This document shows positions 45,380 through 56,830 of a stretch of DNA of 64,000 nucleotides, piece by piece. Below the pieces are notes generated by a model. The model ran no database searches. It saw nothing but the letters and a program-made list of their open reading frames with translations, and was not told the origin of the DNA. The stretch is from Simmondsia chinensis (Eukaryota > Streptophyta > Magnoliopsida > Caryophyllales > Simmondsiaceae): positions 20,755,212 to 20,819,211 of the forward strand of contig JAGTTD010000016.1 in assembly GCA_018398585.1 (NCBI GenBank), in the 5' to 3' direction. Made by a program: the position numbers and the translations under genes. Positions within the stretch are counted from its first letter, which is position 1. Each line of letters begins with the position of its first letter.

Positions 45380-48300
45380 TATGACAATATTTCATTTGCT
45401 GTCTCTGCCGCCGTTGCTCAAGTTGATAGCCTAATTGAGCAATTGATGTGCTTGCTTCAATTAGACATTTTGATAGTCTCTAATGTGCTTCAGAGCCCAA
45501 TCAATCTTAACACCATTAAAGTCTTTCTTGGTTATCAGGGAATGATCTTTCGTGTTTTTTCGCGTCTTATGTCCTAGGGCCTATTTTTGACCCATCCTAA
45601 GACGTCCCAAGTCTTCAAGGACTTTTTTCAGATACTGACAAATCTCCTCTGCTTCTCACAGTTTCTGCAGGTTATTCACGGGGAGGAAGACACATCTTTA
45701 AAAGAAGCGGTACCCTTCAATGGATAGACTTTTTTGACAAAGCTATACGCTGAGTGGGTGGACAATCTAATGGTGACCCATGAAGAGAAATGGAAGACTC
45801 TTAATATTTACGAAGCCATCAAACTCTCCACCATTGCTCTCAAGTATGATTACCCTATTATGATGGCACTCACTTGTTGTTAGAACACCTGTTGTAATGC
45901 TTTTGTCCCCCTTGAGGGATTTCTTAGCATTACCTTGAAGGACATAGCAGCCTTAATAGGTCTTTTGCTGGGAGGAGTGGATTTGCTTCTTGACTGTTTT
46001 ATTTCTAATGAGGCTTAAGCTTTCCCCTCTTCCTTCTCCATAACCAATTTGCCCAACGTGTATGAGTCCTTTGTCAAGATAATTGTAACAGGGGCTCGTG
46101 ACATTGGGCACGATTCAGGAGAGTTGTTATGGTTAAACAAGTTTTTCTTTTCTAACTCCTCCAACTCAATCTTGAAGCTTCTAAGGACAATGTTAGTTAA
46201 CTTAGTCTTTAGCACTTGTCTATTGGCCTTGGGACCATTATTCTTGGCCCAAGTATATGGATGCCTTAAGGACATTCTAGTGACAAACTATAATGTCCAA
46301 ACATGTGGACCTTTGTGGCCGATCCAGCTTTGGACCCAAGCCTATTTTCTTAAGCTCTGCCCTGGGGGCCCCTATGCTCCAACAAGTCAAAGGATTTCTT
46401 GCTTTGGGGAGTATATCTCTAGTTGTAAGGTCCAACTACTCCTAGGATGGTCCTTTGACCAATGCCTTGAGAGACTAATGTCTCTTCAAGGTAGGAAGGG
46501 GACTCAATGGACTCCTTTCAGGGAGACAAATCTTGGTCCACTCTGGTTTAAGAAAATGGACCTTCATTATAATGTCTCTGTGGACATCAACTCCCAAATC
46601 TGGCAAGTAATCTTATGCCCCCAATATTTGTTCTTCTATCAGCAAACTCATTCTGGCATGGAAACATATAGGCCTGGATTGTTTGCTAGGAAATTTGGCA
46701 AGGTCCAAGACGCCCCTTTTCCCAGTCTAATGACCAAGAACCTTTGGTGGGGTAAGAGGTTCTCCATCCTGCCTTTCCAGCTTAGGTAGCACCGTGAACT
46801 AAACCTAGAGGTGAAATCCTTTTATGGGCATCTTGTTGTTCATAGGTATGCCCCGTGTGCCACTCCAAGTTTTGCAGCTTGATTTCAAGCCTATTGGTCC
46901 TCCCTAGAGCCCAGAGGCAGTAAGCAATATTGTATGCCTTTATTTGAGCTTGCAAGTCCCAGCTCGAAAAGAAGCCAACCCACTAGCATTAGGCCAACCC
47001 TGCAAAAGGCATAGTCAGGTAAACAGCAACTCCTAAAGAATGGTTCAGTCTTATTTTAATGGTTTGAATAAAGATTGATCTTTGTTCTTTACTTACAGTA
47101 ACTATCCAGACAGCCCTAAGAAGTGCCAGAACTAGAATCTTTACTTAGATGCTGCTAGAGAAGTCCCCTCTAGGAACCTCTTCACTAGCCCTTAAGGTCG
47201 GTGGCTCAAGAAAGAGAAAGAAGGATGTTGTTCCCTTAACCCTCTCTGTTGCAGCAGAAGAAAAGGAAGAAGAGATATCCATCTCACAATTGCTAAGAAA
47301 AAGAAGAGCCCGACTCCCTGTATCACAGGTATTAGCTTTTCTTAATTGGTGTTCTCGTTAATCTTTGCTAAAGTAGCTTCTAACATGGCCTTTTACAGCC
47401 ACAAGAAGAGCTAGCTTTGAATATTGTGGAGATACCAGATTCTCCATCTTAAGAAACTGCACCAGAGCCCCATCAGGACACTAAATCATTGAGCTCGAGT
47501 ACTGAAGAAGAAGGTGATGTGGCTACCTTAGCTAATGGGGCCAATCATGAGTTATCCTCCAGAAGAAGTCTCCTTCCTAGCTAATGTGGGCAAAGGTCTT
47601 ATGCAAGCTCTCTTTCTGCTCTTAGGAGCCCAACCTCTACTAAAGAGACCGCTGAACGTAAAGACCTTATCTGGGTTCCCAATTCTTGATGTTTCCAACC
47701 ATATTTGGTTCTAATATGTAAGCCTTATGCTCTAGAAGCTCCTCCTAAGGAAGGTGTATTAGCGGCTGAAGAGCCAGCAACAGTCCTAATAGTTGAGATA
47801 CTTGCTGAAACTTCAATGACAGATGTACCAACAGAAGCTCTTATGAAAGCAGTGCCAATAGAGGCCCCTTCTTTGCCACAAATTGAGGTCACAGAGGTCA
47901 AGGCATTTCTTTTAACCTTTGTTGTCATCCAAAGCCAAAATCTTGCTTAACTTTTTTTGTTGTTAACCTTTTGCAGGTCACTCCTCTCAAAAGCATTCCT
48001 TCGTTAAGGATAGGAAATGTCTTCTCCTCCAAAGAAGTTTGAAGCAAATGGCATATTGGCTTTCCAATTGGACCAAGAATCTCCCAAACTTCAATGGCTG
48101 AGAGAAATCACGCATCTCCCTATTTTGACTCTGGCTGAGGGAGCCATTTTTCAAGAGGCTATATCCCTAATAAGATCCCTAAAAGAAGATTCAAAAGTGG
48201 CTCCCTCTATCGCCAAGGAACTTGAAGTTCTTGAGGAGGTGCTCTTAAAGGTGAACCAAGAGGTCCCAACCCTTCTTTAGAGGAAACGACATTGCCAAAA

Positions 48301-48730
48301 TGCTATTAGAAACTTAGGGCATTTAGCTGGCCTAAGAGGCTTGTAGCTATTGTTTGAAGAGCTCCAAGTAGCAAGAAGGATCTGGGACAATTAAGCTCAA
48401 GGGATCAGAAGTCTGGAAAATGAGATCCATTACTTGGAGGAGAGGTTAAGTCTCCTTAAGGAAGAGCTACTCTCCTTGAGATAACAACGTCTTTCTCGAG
48501 GTTCAGTAGTTAGAGGACTCAAAGAGGCCACCATGGAGGCTCAGAGAAATAATCAAGCCATTCAAGAAGAAGCTCTCTCCTTAGATCGTGAGCTGAATGC
48601 CATAACTAGCCACTTGTCCTCGATAGAGGAATCTTTAGTGAGGATTAGGACTCAACTCTTTTGGTTTTTATTTCTTGTAAAGAGACTTTGGCAGTACAAG
48701 TTACTCACTTGTAATTTTTTTTGTATGTAA
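45380..48730 (+). pseudogene. Plant mobile domain (PMD, aminotransferase-like) protein of a Tat element
   Basis: In one frame, 45700-46789 reads YAEWVDNLMV, IYEAIKLSTIALKYDYPIMM, GFLSITLKDIAALIGLLLGG, GELLWLNKFFF and MLVNLVFSTCLLALGPLFLA. These are the landmarks of the PMD fold found in MAIN/MAIL1-like plant proteins and in some Gypsy and Mutator elements. The frame holds stops at 45725-45727, 45881-45883 and 46016-46018, then stays open for 246 codons. Further pieces in other frames follow: a lysine/arginine-rich part (47149-47361), an acidic alanine/proline-rich part (47705-47950) and two helical, coiled-coil-like segments (48017-48280, 48533-48730). The function in the element is unknown. 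It is antisense to the pol gene and now broken. Confidence 0.7.
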
Positions 48731-48837
48731 GCCCTATACTCTCCCATAATTAGTGAAACACACATTTTGTCTGATATTTCTCTCAGATTGGTGGTTCTTT
48801 TCTTTTCTTTCTATTTCAACTTAAGGAACATGACAAG

Positions 48838-51800
48838 ACATTGATACTGAAATTAAGCCCATAGCTCCGGGAATCTATACTTAAGGACTTGTTAGAATCC
48901 TAGATTGATGGCACATATTTCTTTAGGAACCTTCCATTAATTGCTCTCGGGTGAGTTCTTTCATCTAGATCTTGGAGTAAGTATGCATCACCTCCAAACA
49001 CCTCGATGACTCTAAATGAGCCCCCTAATTTGGGACCATTTCCCAAAGACACGATCCCTTTGGCCAATGGGTAAAACCACTTTCCGGATCAAATGTCCTA
49101 AGTCAAAAGACCTAGGCTTGACACGTGTATTGTAGAGTTTAGCCAACCTCTTCTTCAGTGTTTCCAACTTGTGAAGAGCATCAAGCCTAACTTGGTCTAA
49201 GTTAGTCAGTTCATTCATCATAGCCCACTCATACTCAAGCTCAGAATATCTCCCTTGATGAGCTATAGTCTAATCGACTAAATCATTACTTCCATTGGGA
49301 TCACAACATGACGGCCATATGTCAAATGAAAGGGAGTTGTCCCGGCTGCATCTCGTTTGGACATCTTGTAAGCCCAAAGGGCATCCAGTAGCAATTCATG
49401 CCACTTCCTGGGATTGTCCTCCGTCATCTTTTCAATATTGGCCTTCAGAATTTTGTTAGTTGACTCTACCTAGCCATTAGCTTGAGCATAGTAAGGGGTT
49501 GACTTCAAGATTTCTTTATTGAAACTCTTGGTAAACTCCTTAACTTCAGCTCCATTGAACACTCTAGCTTGGTCCACAGTAATGATTTCTGAGATACCAA
49601 ACCTACATAGGTTGCATTCTGTGATAAAATCAATCACATCTTTCTAATTAATGTTCCTATATGGCTTAGCATCCACCCACTTTGTGAAATAATCTGTGGC
49701 CACGAGAATCTAAGAGTGTTGTTTGCTAAAAGGAGGGTTAATTTCTCCTAAGATGTCCATTTCCCAACCTCTGAATAGCCAGGGTATGACAATAGCATAC
49801 ATTTCTCTCTTAGCACATGACCAAGTCTTTGGCATGCTCTGCACCCCTTTGCATACTTTCTGTAGTCATCCATCATTAAAGGCCGGTAATAGCCATAATG
49901 TTTGATGAGCTGGTGCATTTTGTTGCCAGCTAGATGGGATCCATAGATACCCTCATGGGCTCCTACCATTACTAGCATTGCTTCGTCCAAATCAAGGCAC
50001 TTGAAAAGCACTCCACTAACATCTCTTTTATGTAAGTCTCCAAATTTATCATCAAGATGGAATCTATGAGCCCTCATCCTCATCTTTCTATCCTTGATAT
50101 AGTCTTACGGGTTCTTGAAGTAATCCATTAGAGGCTTCCTCTAGTCCTCACGTTGACTCAAGACAGTTTGATGGATTTCAAAACATTCAAGTGTTCACTT
50201 GGAAATACTTCGCTCTTAAGACTAAAAGACTCGATGTCATAGTCTAAAACTTTGGTTTTAATGACCATGGTTTCTTCGCACTAAGTCTTGGCCAATCTGT
50301 ACCCTGATACTAACTGAGCCACGTCAATGGCTGCCCTGTTTTGCTTTCTAAGAATATGTTCAAACTGCACACCATCAAATTTACTCAACTGACTTTTTAT
50401 CACTTATAAGTATCAATTCGAGGTATCACTCAAACATTGAAATTCTCCTTTTACTTGGCAAATTACCAGCTGCAAATCGTCCTTGATGATAACATTGAGG
50501 ACTTGCATTTCCATGAGAGTTTGTAGGCCTATTATCAATGCCTCATACTCTGCCATATTGTTGGAACATTTGCCAATTAAGGTAACAGCTAATTTAGTGA
50601 TGATTCTAGCAGAAGATTCTATCAAAATTCCAGCTCCAACACTTGAATTGGTCTTTGATCCATTGAAGAATAAATTCTAAGGGACCACTTCCACTACTAA
50701 GAGTTGCTCAGGCTCATAGTCCAAGCCAATATTAATGTTTGGATGGTCATCTAAAAAGTCTGCTAAGGCTTGAGCCTTTACTGACTTTTATGATATGTAA
50801 ACCAACTCAAACTAAAGCAGAGCTATACTCTACTTGTTCAACCTTTGCCTTATAAATGGTATATCTATCATGTATTCAAAGACAACTGTCTAAGCAACTA
50901 CATATATAGTAAATACAAAGAAGTAATGTCTCAATTTCACTGATGCATAGAATAACGATAGACAAAAATTTTCAATCGAGTATTTTATTTCACATTCATT
51001 TAAGCAATGACTAAGTAGAACACAACCTATTCAAACCCTTACTCATTGTCTTGTATAAGCAAACAACCAACATATTCCTCAGAAGCAGAGACAAAGTTCT
51101 TCAACGGTTTGCCCTATTTTGGCGGAATAAAAAATGGGGGGGGTGATCGAAAACTCCTTGATGGCCTCGAAGGCTGCTTTATGTGGCAACTAGGGCTGTA
51201 AATGAGCCGAGCTGGCTCGCGAGCTCGTATAGCTCGGCTCATTACGAGCTCGAGCCGTGCCGAGCCAGCTCATTAAGCTAAACGAGCCGAGCCCGAGCCA
51301 TATAAAGCTCGAGCTCGTGAGCTTTCCAGCCTAAATATAAAAAGTAGTATATGTTGGACAATGTTTATTTAACTACTCATTTACATTAGTGGTAATTAAA
51401 GTTTTAAATATTGCATTTACTAGTTTAAATAAATGTTACAAAATTATTTACGGAAAAAAGGGGTAATTAAATGTGCATGCAAGTATGTAAATTCCAATGC
51501 AGATGTTACGACTCCCATGCTGCACATGCTTGCATTTACATCTTCCAAGAGTAAAATATGTTTTTTAAATATTTGTTGATCCTCTAAATAAAAAAAAGCG
51601 TCTAAGTGGTTAAAATTTAGTTTCATGAACTCCCTTATGAACAAAAATGAACCCTTTTATCCTTTATCCAAGACACATTTTGATATATATATTAATATTT
51701 TATGCTATGTAACTGAAATTAAAAAGTTGGTACATTTTCTATTAATTTTTCATCTTTTATTGAATTATTTCTAACTTGGTTTTTTCGTTTTTTAGGTGCA

Positions 51801-52375
51801 AATCAAATCAAATAAAATAATCTTTTATGTTTGATTTATTTGTCTTGTAGTACTTCTATATATTAGTTTATATTATCTACACTCTAGTACACATTCTTTT
51901 AAGATATATGTTAATTTATTTGTCTTGCTTCTATTTTGTACATTTTATATTATTTGTTACATAAAGTATAGGTTTGCAGTTTAAAAATTTAGGCTTAGTG
52001 AGTAATTAAAACAAAATAAGGTAAGGTGGGTGACTCCAAGTGACATAAGCCTGAGCTCGAACTCGTGGTGAGCTGGGCTCAGGCTCGGCTCGAGCTTATG
52101 CCGAGCCGAGCCCGAGCTCAAAATTTTCGGGCTTGGCAAGCTTTGAGCCAAGCTCGAGCCGAGCTAAATGTTGACAAGTCGAGCCTCGAGCCTAATGAGC
52201 TTGGGCTCGGCTCGGCTCATTTGCACCCCTGGTGGCTCCTTTCTCTTGAAGTCCTTTGCAGATTTGAGCCTCAGTAGTAGAGACAAGACTTCTGTTTTTT
52301 CCTACGACATTTGAGATAAAACATCTTAGGAAATTAACCTGCCTTAGAAAGCATTGAAGCTCCTTTAATCCGACA
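48838..52375 (-). pseudogene. Tat Gypsy pol: RT end, RNase H, integrase, disrupted
   Basis: From 5' to 3': GLKELQCFLRQVNFLRCFI (52375-52240, end of RT); after the hAT insertion AFEAIKEFSITPPI (about 51180-51120, RT-RNase H connection); RNase H with LFFNGSKTN (the usual first Asp is Asn) and NNMAEYEALIIGL (50690-50413); the integrase zinc arm VGAHEGIYGSHLAGNKM, HYGYYRP and CRACQRLG (50083-49748); the integrase core with ITVDQARVFNG, YYAQANG and ESTNKILKANIEKMTEDNPRKWHELL (about 49600-49400); and LDALHKLETLKKRLAKLYN (49221-49012). Stops and frameshifts separate nearly every domain. Confidence 0.8.
51191..52231. mobile_element. hAT-type non-autonomous element, GAGCC family, long core
   Basis: 1,041 bp with ends TAGGGCTGTAAATGAGCC and, inverted, CAGGGGTGCAAATGAGCC. 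Flanks GTGGCAAC and GTGGCTCC agree at 6 of 8. The arms (about 140 and 190 bp) consist of GAGCCGAGCTCG words, and the ~700-bp core is AT-rich with no transposase. It interrupts pol of the Tat element. Confidence 0.85.
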
Positions 52376-52376
52376 G

Positions 52377-52860
52377 TATTGGGTTAATAATATGACACCC
52401 GCCTACATCATTTTGGTGGGATGGGGTGGGAAAGTGCTTATTTATATCGAAAAATTTTATATCGGACACTATTGACTTTATAGTATTGGTTTATAAACGA
52501 AACTAATCGGGGTACAAAAATAGCATCAAAAATACATTTGATACTATTGGGTTAATAATTTGAAACTCCCAAACCGCATTTTGGCGGGTGAACGGGAAAA
52601 TACTTTGTTGTGTCGGAAAGTTTTGTATCTGATACTACTAACTATGTAGTACCAGTTTAAATAAGATACTACTAGGGGTATAAGAACAGCATCAGAAATA
52701 ATTTTGATACTACCAAGTTAATAAGTTGAAACCCCCCACCCGCATTTTGGTGGATGAGTAGGAAAATACTTTGTTGTGTCAAATTTATAAATCCTGTACT
52801 AATAACAATATAGTATCAGTTTATATATGATAGTATAGGATACTAAGCTTTGTATTCAGA
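52377..52860. repeat. Three degenerate ~167-bp tandem units
   Basis: The word ATTGGGTTAATAA or ACCAAGTTAATAA recurs at 52378, 52546 and 52712 (168 and 166 bp apart). Each is followed by CCGCATTTTGG-like, GGGAAAATACTTTG-like and TAGTATCAGTTTA-like blocks in the same order. The period is close to nucleosome length. Confidence 0.7.
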
Positions 52861-52975
52861 AGCGCACGCACGTTGTAGGTAAGCTTCACTATCCAACATT
52901 GTATATGGATCGGTTTGAAAAATAAAACATTTAAATATATAACTTTGGGTGTATATTGGCATCACTTATCATCCG

Positions 52976-53030
52976 TTAGCTGAGTGGTAAGGTACACTTT
53001 ATTTATTATGCAGGTTGCATGTTCGAGACC
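52976..53030 (+). repeat. tRNA-like pol III promoter of a SINE or tRNA relic
   Basis: TTAGCTGAGTGGTAAGG fits the A box (TRGYNNARNGG at 52977-52987 exactly) and GTTCGAGACC (53021-53030) the B box, 33 bp apart. No complete cloverleaf forms, so this is not called as a tRNA gene. Confidence 0.5.
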
Positions 53031-53898
53031 TATAAATAGCGAAAAATGGCTTTATTTATGCCTATTTAAAATTTGAAATTTATGAACCTAATGGTAAAAT
53101 ATTTCTCTCTCTTTCTTAGTTGTAGGTGTACATGCTTCTCAAAATTAAGTATTTTTTAAAATATTTTGTTTTTCTACTAATTGTAACATTAAAATTAAAT
53201 GCTACAATTAATATAAATTTATTTTAACATGTGTATATATATATATGTTCATTTTTTTGGCCAATGGAAAGCTTGATATATATTACTCAAGTTAGGAATA
53301 CAAATAAAAAGGAATATGGTCATATTTTTTATTTTTTAACTTGTTATAATATATATAAGCATACACATATAGTTATTATTATTTAAATTTTTATTAATAA
53401 TTATTTTTATATAAATATGAGCCCCGCATCATTAAAATTCTAGATCCGCCACTATTTATATTAGTGTCACATGTTGATATAAAATACTAATTCATGTCGT
53501 GTGCATTTTTGTTTGGTACACTTTTTTTGCCTATTATACTGAATATTATACAGTAGTAGATATAAATGTGTATATGTTGAGGTCAAGGGAAATTATCACT
53601 TAGGTACTTTGAGGTTTTAGCCTTTATCATTAAGGTATCATGATAATACATAAAATAAACACTTAAGTTTTAGACATTTTATTACTTAGGTACCCGGAAG
53701 TTTAAAATTTATCAATCAGATACCCTTTTATCAAAATTTGGTTGATTTTTATTGAAAAAACGAGTATATATATATATATATATATATATAGTGTCTTCAC
53801 TAGAATCTTATGATTTTTTGCCAAAAAATGTGAAGATGACACATAATATAGTTTACATCAATACTCCGTGAGTATTTTATTAGCATTTGTTGAAATTT
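53031..53898. other. AT-rich zone with decayed DNA-transposon ends
   Basis: At 53436-53454 the plus strand reads ATTCTAGATCCGCCACTA, the inverted form of the common plant hAT terminus TAGTGGCGGATCTAG; the other end was not found. At 53585-53740 the phrases TTACTTAGGTACC and ATCAGATACCC recur and are partly mirrored at 56245-56300. No gene is visible. Confidence 0.45.
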
Positions 53899-54123
53899 TG
53901 ATGAGAGGGTGAGAGCGTAAGAGGAGCGAATCCTAGCTCTCTATTGTAATGGATGGCTAAGATTTGTTGAACATTAGAAAAAATAACAATTTATGGCTCG
54001 TACCCCTTCATGGGGCAGAAAGAAAGAAGGGGTAAAGGAGGAAAATTATTTTTTTTTTTAATACTCAATAAATCTTAGCCGGAAATTGTTATTTTTTTTA
54101 ATGTTCAACAAATATTGGCCGTA
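53899..54123. mobile_element. Truncated copy of the fold-back MITE
   Basis: ATGAGAGGGTGAGAGCG, AAGATTTGTTGAACATT and the central GCCCATAC-like block are shared with 166-455. The central block (CCCCTTCATGGGGCAGAAAG) is in the opposite orientation relative to the left arm, as expected if the whole element is near-palindromic. Both extreme ends are worn. Confidence 0.6.
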
Positions 54124-54127
54124 TATG

Positions 54128-54164
<37 letters not shown>

Positions 54165-54166
<2 letters not shown>

Positions 54167-54980
54167 TATGAGAGGATGAGAGTGTGAGAGAATTAAATCT
54201 TGACCATCCGTCACAATGAACGGCCAAGATTAAAAGTCCTTAATAGAGGGTCCCCCTTAAAAGAAAGAAAATACTGATAATACCCTTTTCCCCCTCTCTC
54301 TTCACTCTTCCTCCAACCTTCCCCCACCTCCCTCCTCTTTTTCCTCCCCCTGCTGCCGCCACCCAATGCCGACTTCTAACAGTCGGATTCCGACCACCCT
54401 TGACGACCGCGGCCGCTGGTCACCCCTCGCACCCAAATACAACCCCCATTCCCCTCTCTTTTTCTTTCCAACCCTCTCTCTCCTCTCTCCATCCCTCCTC
54501 CACCTCCTTCCCCTCTCCCCCTTCTCCCCCTGCTATAGCAACCCGACGCCGACCGCTGGATTCCGGCCACCGAATATTACCCCCTCCCCCTCCCCTCCCT
54601 CCTTTCCAACTCTCCTCCGCCTAGGGGTGGCCAACAGTTCGAGGCGGGCCAGCGGGTGGCAACAACGGGGAGAAGAGAGGGAGAGGGGGTTGTATTTGGT
54701 CGGTAGCGGGTGGCCGGAATCCGGCTGTCGCAGGTTGGCGGTAGCAGCAGGTCGGTTGGCGGTGGCGGCAGAGGGAGAGGGGAGAGAGAGAGGGGAGGTG
54801 GGGGAGAGTTAGAGGGAGGAGGAGGAGAGAATGGAGGGGGTATTGTTGTAATTTTATTCTTTATTTTTATTTATTTATTACGTTAATTTATTAAGATCTT
54901 TTAATCTTAGCCGTCCATTATGATGAAAGGTCAAGATTTAATCTTCTTACACTCTCATCCTCTCATAAGAATTGCACCCT
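54165..54980. mobile_element. Large fold-back element with ~70-bp termini and GC-rich hairpin
   Basis: The left terminus (54165-54233, CTTATGAGAGGATGAGAGTG...) pairs with the right (54904-54970 inverted) over about 70 bp and is related to the MITE at 166-455. The interior is GC-rich and again self-complementary: CAGTCGGATTCCGACCACCC (54379-54398) against GGGTGGCCGGAATCCGGCTG, and CCAAATACAACCCCC against GAGGGGGTTGTATTTGG. Left and right halves thus form long arms. TA repeats flank it on both sides. It may hold captured host sequence, but no domain is recognised. Confidence 0.7.
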
Positions 54981-54985
54981 ATATA

Positions 54986-55021
<36 letters not shown>

Positions 55022-55046
55022 CTTTCATATATTATATAAATATTTT

Positions 55047-55630
55047 TAGGACAAAATATAGAAAGACCCTCTGAACTTTACAATTCAATATAATACATGT
55101 ACTTTTAATTTTATAAAATAGCTCCCTTGAACTTTAGAATTAAGAACAATACATCCCCTGCACTTTTAATTTTATAAAACAGCCCTCTGAATTTTGTAAT
55201 TAAACATAATATTACACCCCTTATCCTTTTAGTTTAGCTCTAAAATTTTGTTATTACACAAAACTTATCCCTTAAACTTTGTTACTTAATGTAACACACC
55301 TATTAAACATTAGTAGAACTAAAATTAAAAAAAGTACAAAATTAAAAAATTTGGAAAAAAAAAATGAAAAAATATATTTTTTTTAAAGTTTGAAAATATT
55401 TTTAACTTTAGTTTCTCAATTTTTTTGAAAATTATTTTTTCAGAATTTATTTTTAATTTTGCACTTTTTTTGGTTTTAAATTTATTAATCGAATTTTAAA
55501 ATTTATATTTCAAAAATATTATTATATTTTATCTTATAAATTTTTTATAAAAATTTTAAAAAATATTTTATTATCTTCCTAATTTATAATGTTGTTACTA
55601 TATTTAATTAAAAAACTATTTTATGTAAAC

Positions 55631-55710
<80 letters not shown>

Positions 55711-56215
55711 GTTTTGCTTAGAAACACAAAATTTCTATCTTTCACCTAAAAATATAAAATTTATATCTTTGTATAAAAGTAGAAAATTTATTATTTTGAA
55801 TTTAATGCACTTTTTTAATTTTAAATTTATTAGTCTAATTTTTTCAAAATTGAAAAATATTATTATATTTTTTCAAAAAAAATTTCATAATATGTTTTTT
55901 TTTTCAAATATATTAATGTCTAAGGGGTGAAATGCATTTATTAACAAAGTTCAGGGGGTAAGTTGTGTATAATAACAAAGTTTAAGGACTATTTTTTGAA
56001 ATTGAAAGTATATGAGATGTATTATGTTTAATTATAAAGTTCAAGGGATGTATTTTGTGCTATAACAAGTTCAATGAGGCTACTTTATGATATTAAAAAT
56101 GCAGAGGCATATTGTGTTTAATTAGAAATTTAGGGTACTATTTTATAAAATTAAAAGTTCAGATGGTGCGTTGTCTTTTATTGTAAGCTTCAAGGGGTTT
56201 TTCCATTATATACCC
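55047..56215. mobile_element. Long inverted-repeat element with CCCTTGAACTTT phrases
   Basis: The left arm (about 55047-55310) repeats ACCCTCTGAACTTTACAAT, CTCCCTTGAACTTTAGAAT and similar phrases. The right arm (about 55925-56215), when inverted, gives ACCCCTTGAAGCTTACAAT and TCCCTTGAACTTTATAAT in the same order. The ends resemble GGACAAAATATAG and, inverted, GGGTATATAATGG. The core is AT-rich and includes an ATT microsatellite. It is a non-autonomous DNA transposon of uncertain superfamily. Confidence 0.55.
55632..55710. repeat. (ATT)n microsatellite, about 26 units
   Basis: Uninterrupted ATT repeats of about 79 bp inside the core of the inverted-repeat element. The poly-leucine ORF spanning it is an artefact of the repeat. 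Confidence 0.95.
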
Positions 56216-56304
56216 TATTTTTTAATAAGTATTGATTACATTTTTACGAAAATTTATCAAATTTCAAAATAGGGTATCTAGGTGATAAAATTTTCAAACA
56301 TTAG

Positions 56305-56380
56305 GTAATGGCGGATCTATGTTATAGGTACGGGGGTGCAAGGACCCCGCAACTTTACCACTCGACTTTTTAAAAATGGT
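56305..56380 (+). repeat. hAT terminus, TAATGGCGGATCTATG type
   Basis: TAATGGCGGATCTATG followed by ACGGGGGTGCAAGGACCCC matches the common plant hAT end TAGTGGCGGATCTAG. It faces away from the inverted copy at 53454. The element's other end is not recognised. Confidence 0.4.
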
Positions 56381-56579
56381 TATACAGCAATGTCTTATGT
56401 AAAAAAGGAAGTGAACCCTCAGCATGGGATGGAATATTGGTTTGATTATTGGCTTGTCTCACTCTCATTGTGAGGTTGTAGCATGTTGTATATTGCATTT
56501 TTCCCCAATTTTTTTCTTGGCTGCTCATCAGTCGTTTCCCCGTTATTATAAAGTGGCAAAGACAACCTAACCCCAAAAA

Positions 56580-56830
56580 CCAACCTAAAAAATATTTGAC
56601 ATGACCTGATTTTGCTCGAAAATTTGATGTAAATAACTTGACTGAACTTAGAATGACCCAAACTGAGACTCACCCGACCCAGTCCTAATGCAATTTGTAA
56701 AGGCCCGATATGAATATTGACCCAGCCCGACCCACCGTTGACCCAGTGTAACCCAAACTGAAATAACCTAGACCCAAGTAGACCTGAACCCATCCAAGCC
56801 CGCACAAAAACCTAACCCAACCTCTAAACC
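56580..56830. repeat. GACCC-rich subterminal block
   Basis: GACCC, GACCCAAACTGA, CCCGACCCA and AACCCAACC words recur through 250 bp, probably one arm of a decayed DNA transposon. Ends and duplication are not visible. Confidence 0.4.

Larger units (their letters stand above)
44100..52375 (-). mobile_element. Tat-lineage Gypsy retrotransposon, 5'-truncated, with antisense PMD gene
   Basis: The minus strand carries the end of RT, RNase H and integrase (52375 to 48838). Downstream lies a gene in the opposite direction (45380-48730), then a polypurine tract (minus AAAAGGGGGGCA, 45117-45128) and a 3' LTR ending at 45114. This order, pol then antisense additional ORF then PPT and LTR, is known for some Tat/Retand Gypsy elements. 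Gag, protease and the RT core are missing: sequence stops at about 52375, where a tandem repeat begins. An hAT element (51191-52231) is nested in RT. Confidence 0.75.

Noticed and set aside
52976..53030. tRNA gene
   Set aside because: Only the A and B boxes are present; no acceptor or anticodon stem can be formed.
54366..54812. 148-codon plus-strand ORF, proline/serine- then arginine/glycine-rich
   Set aside because: It runs through both arms of a GC-rich hairpin inside a fold-back transposon; the composition mirrors the inverted repeat and no domain is recognisable.
55589..55930. ORF with a long leucine run
   Set aside because: It is a translation of an ATT microsatellite in a transposon core, not a membrane protein.
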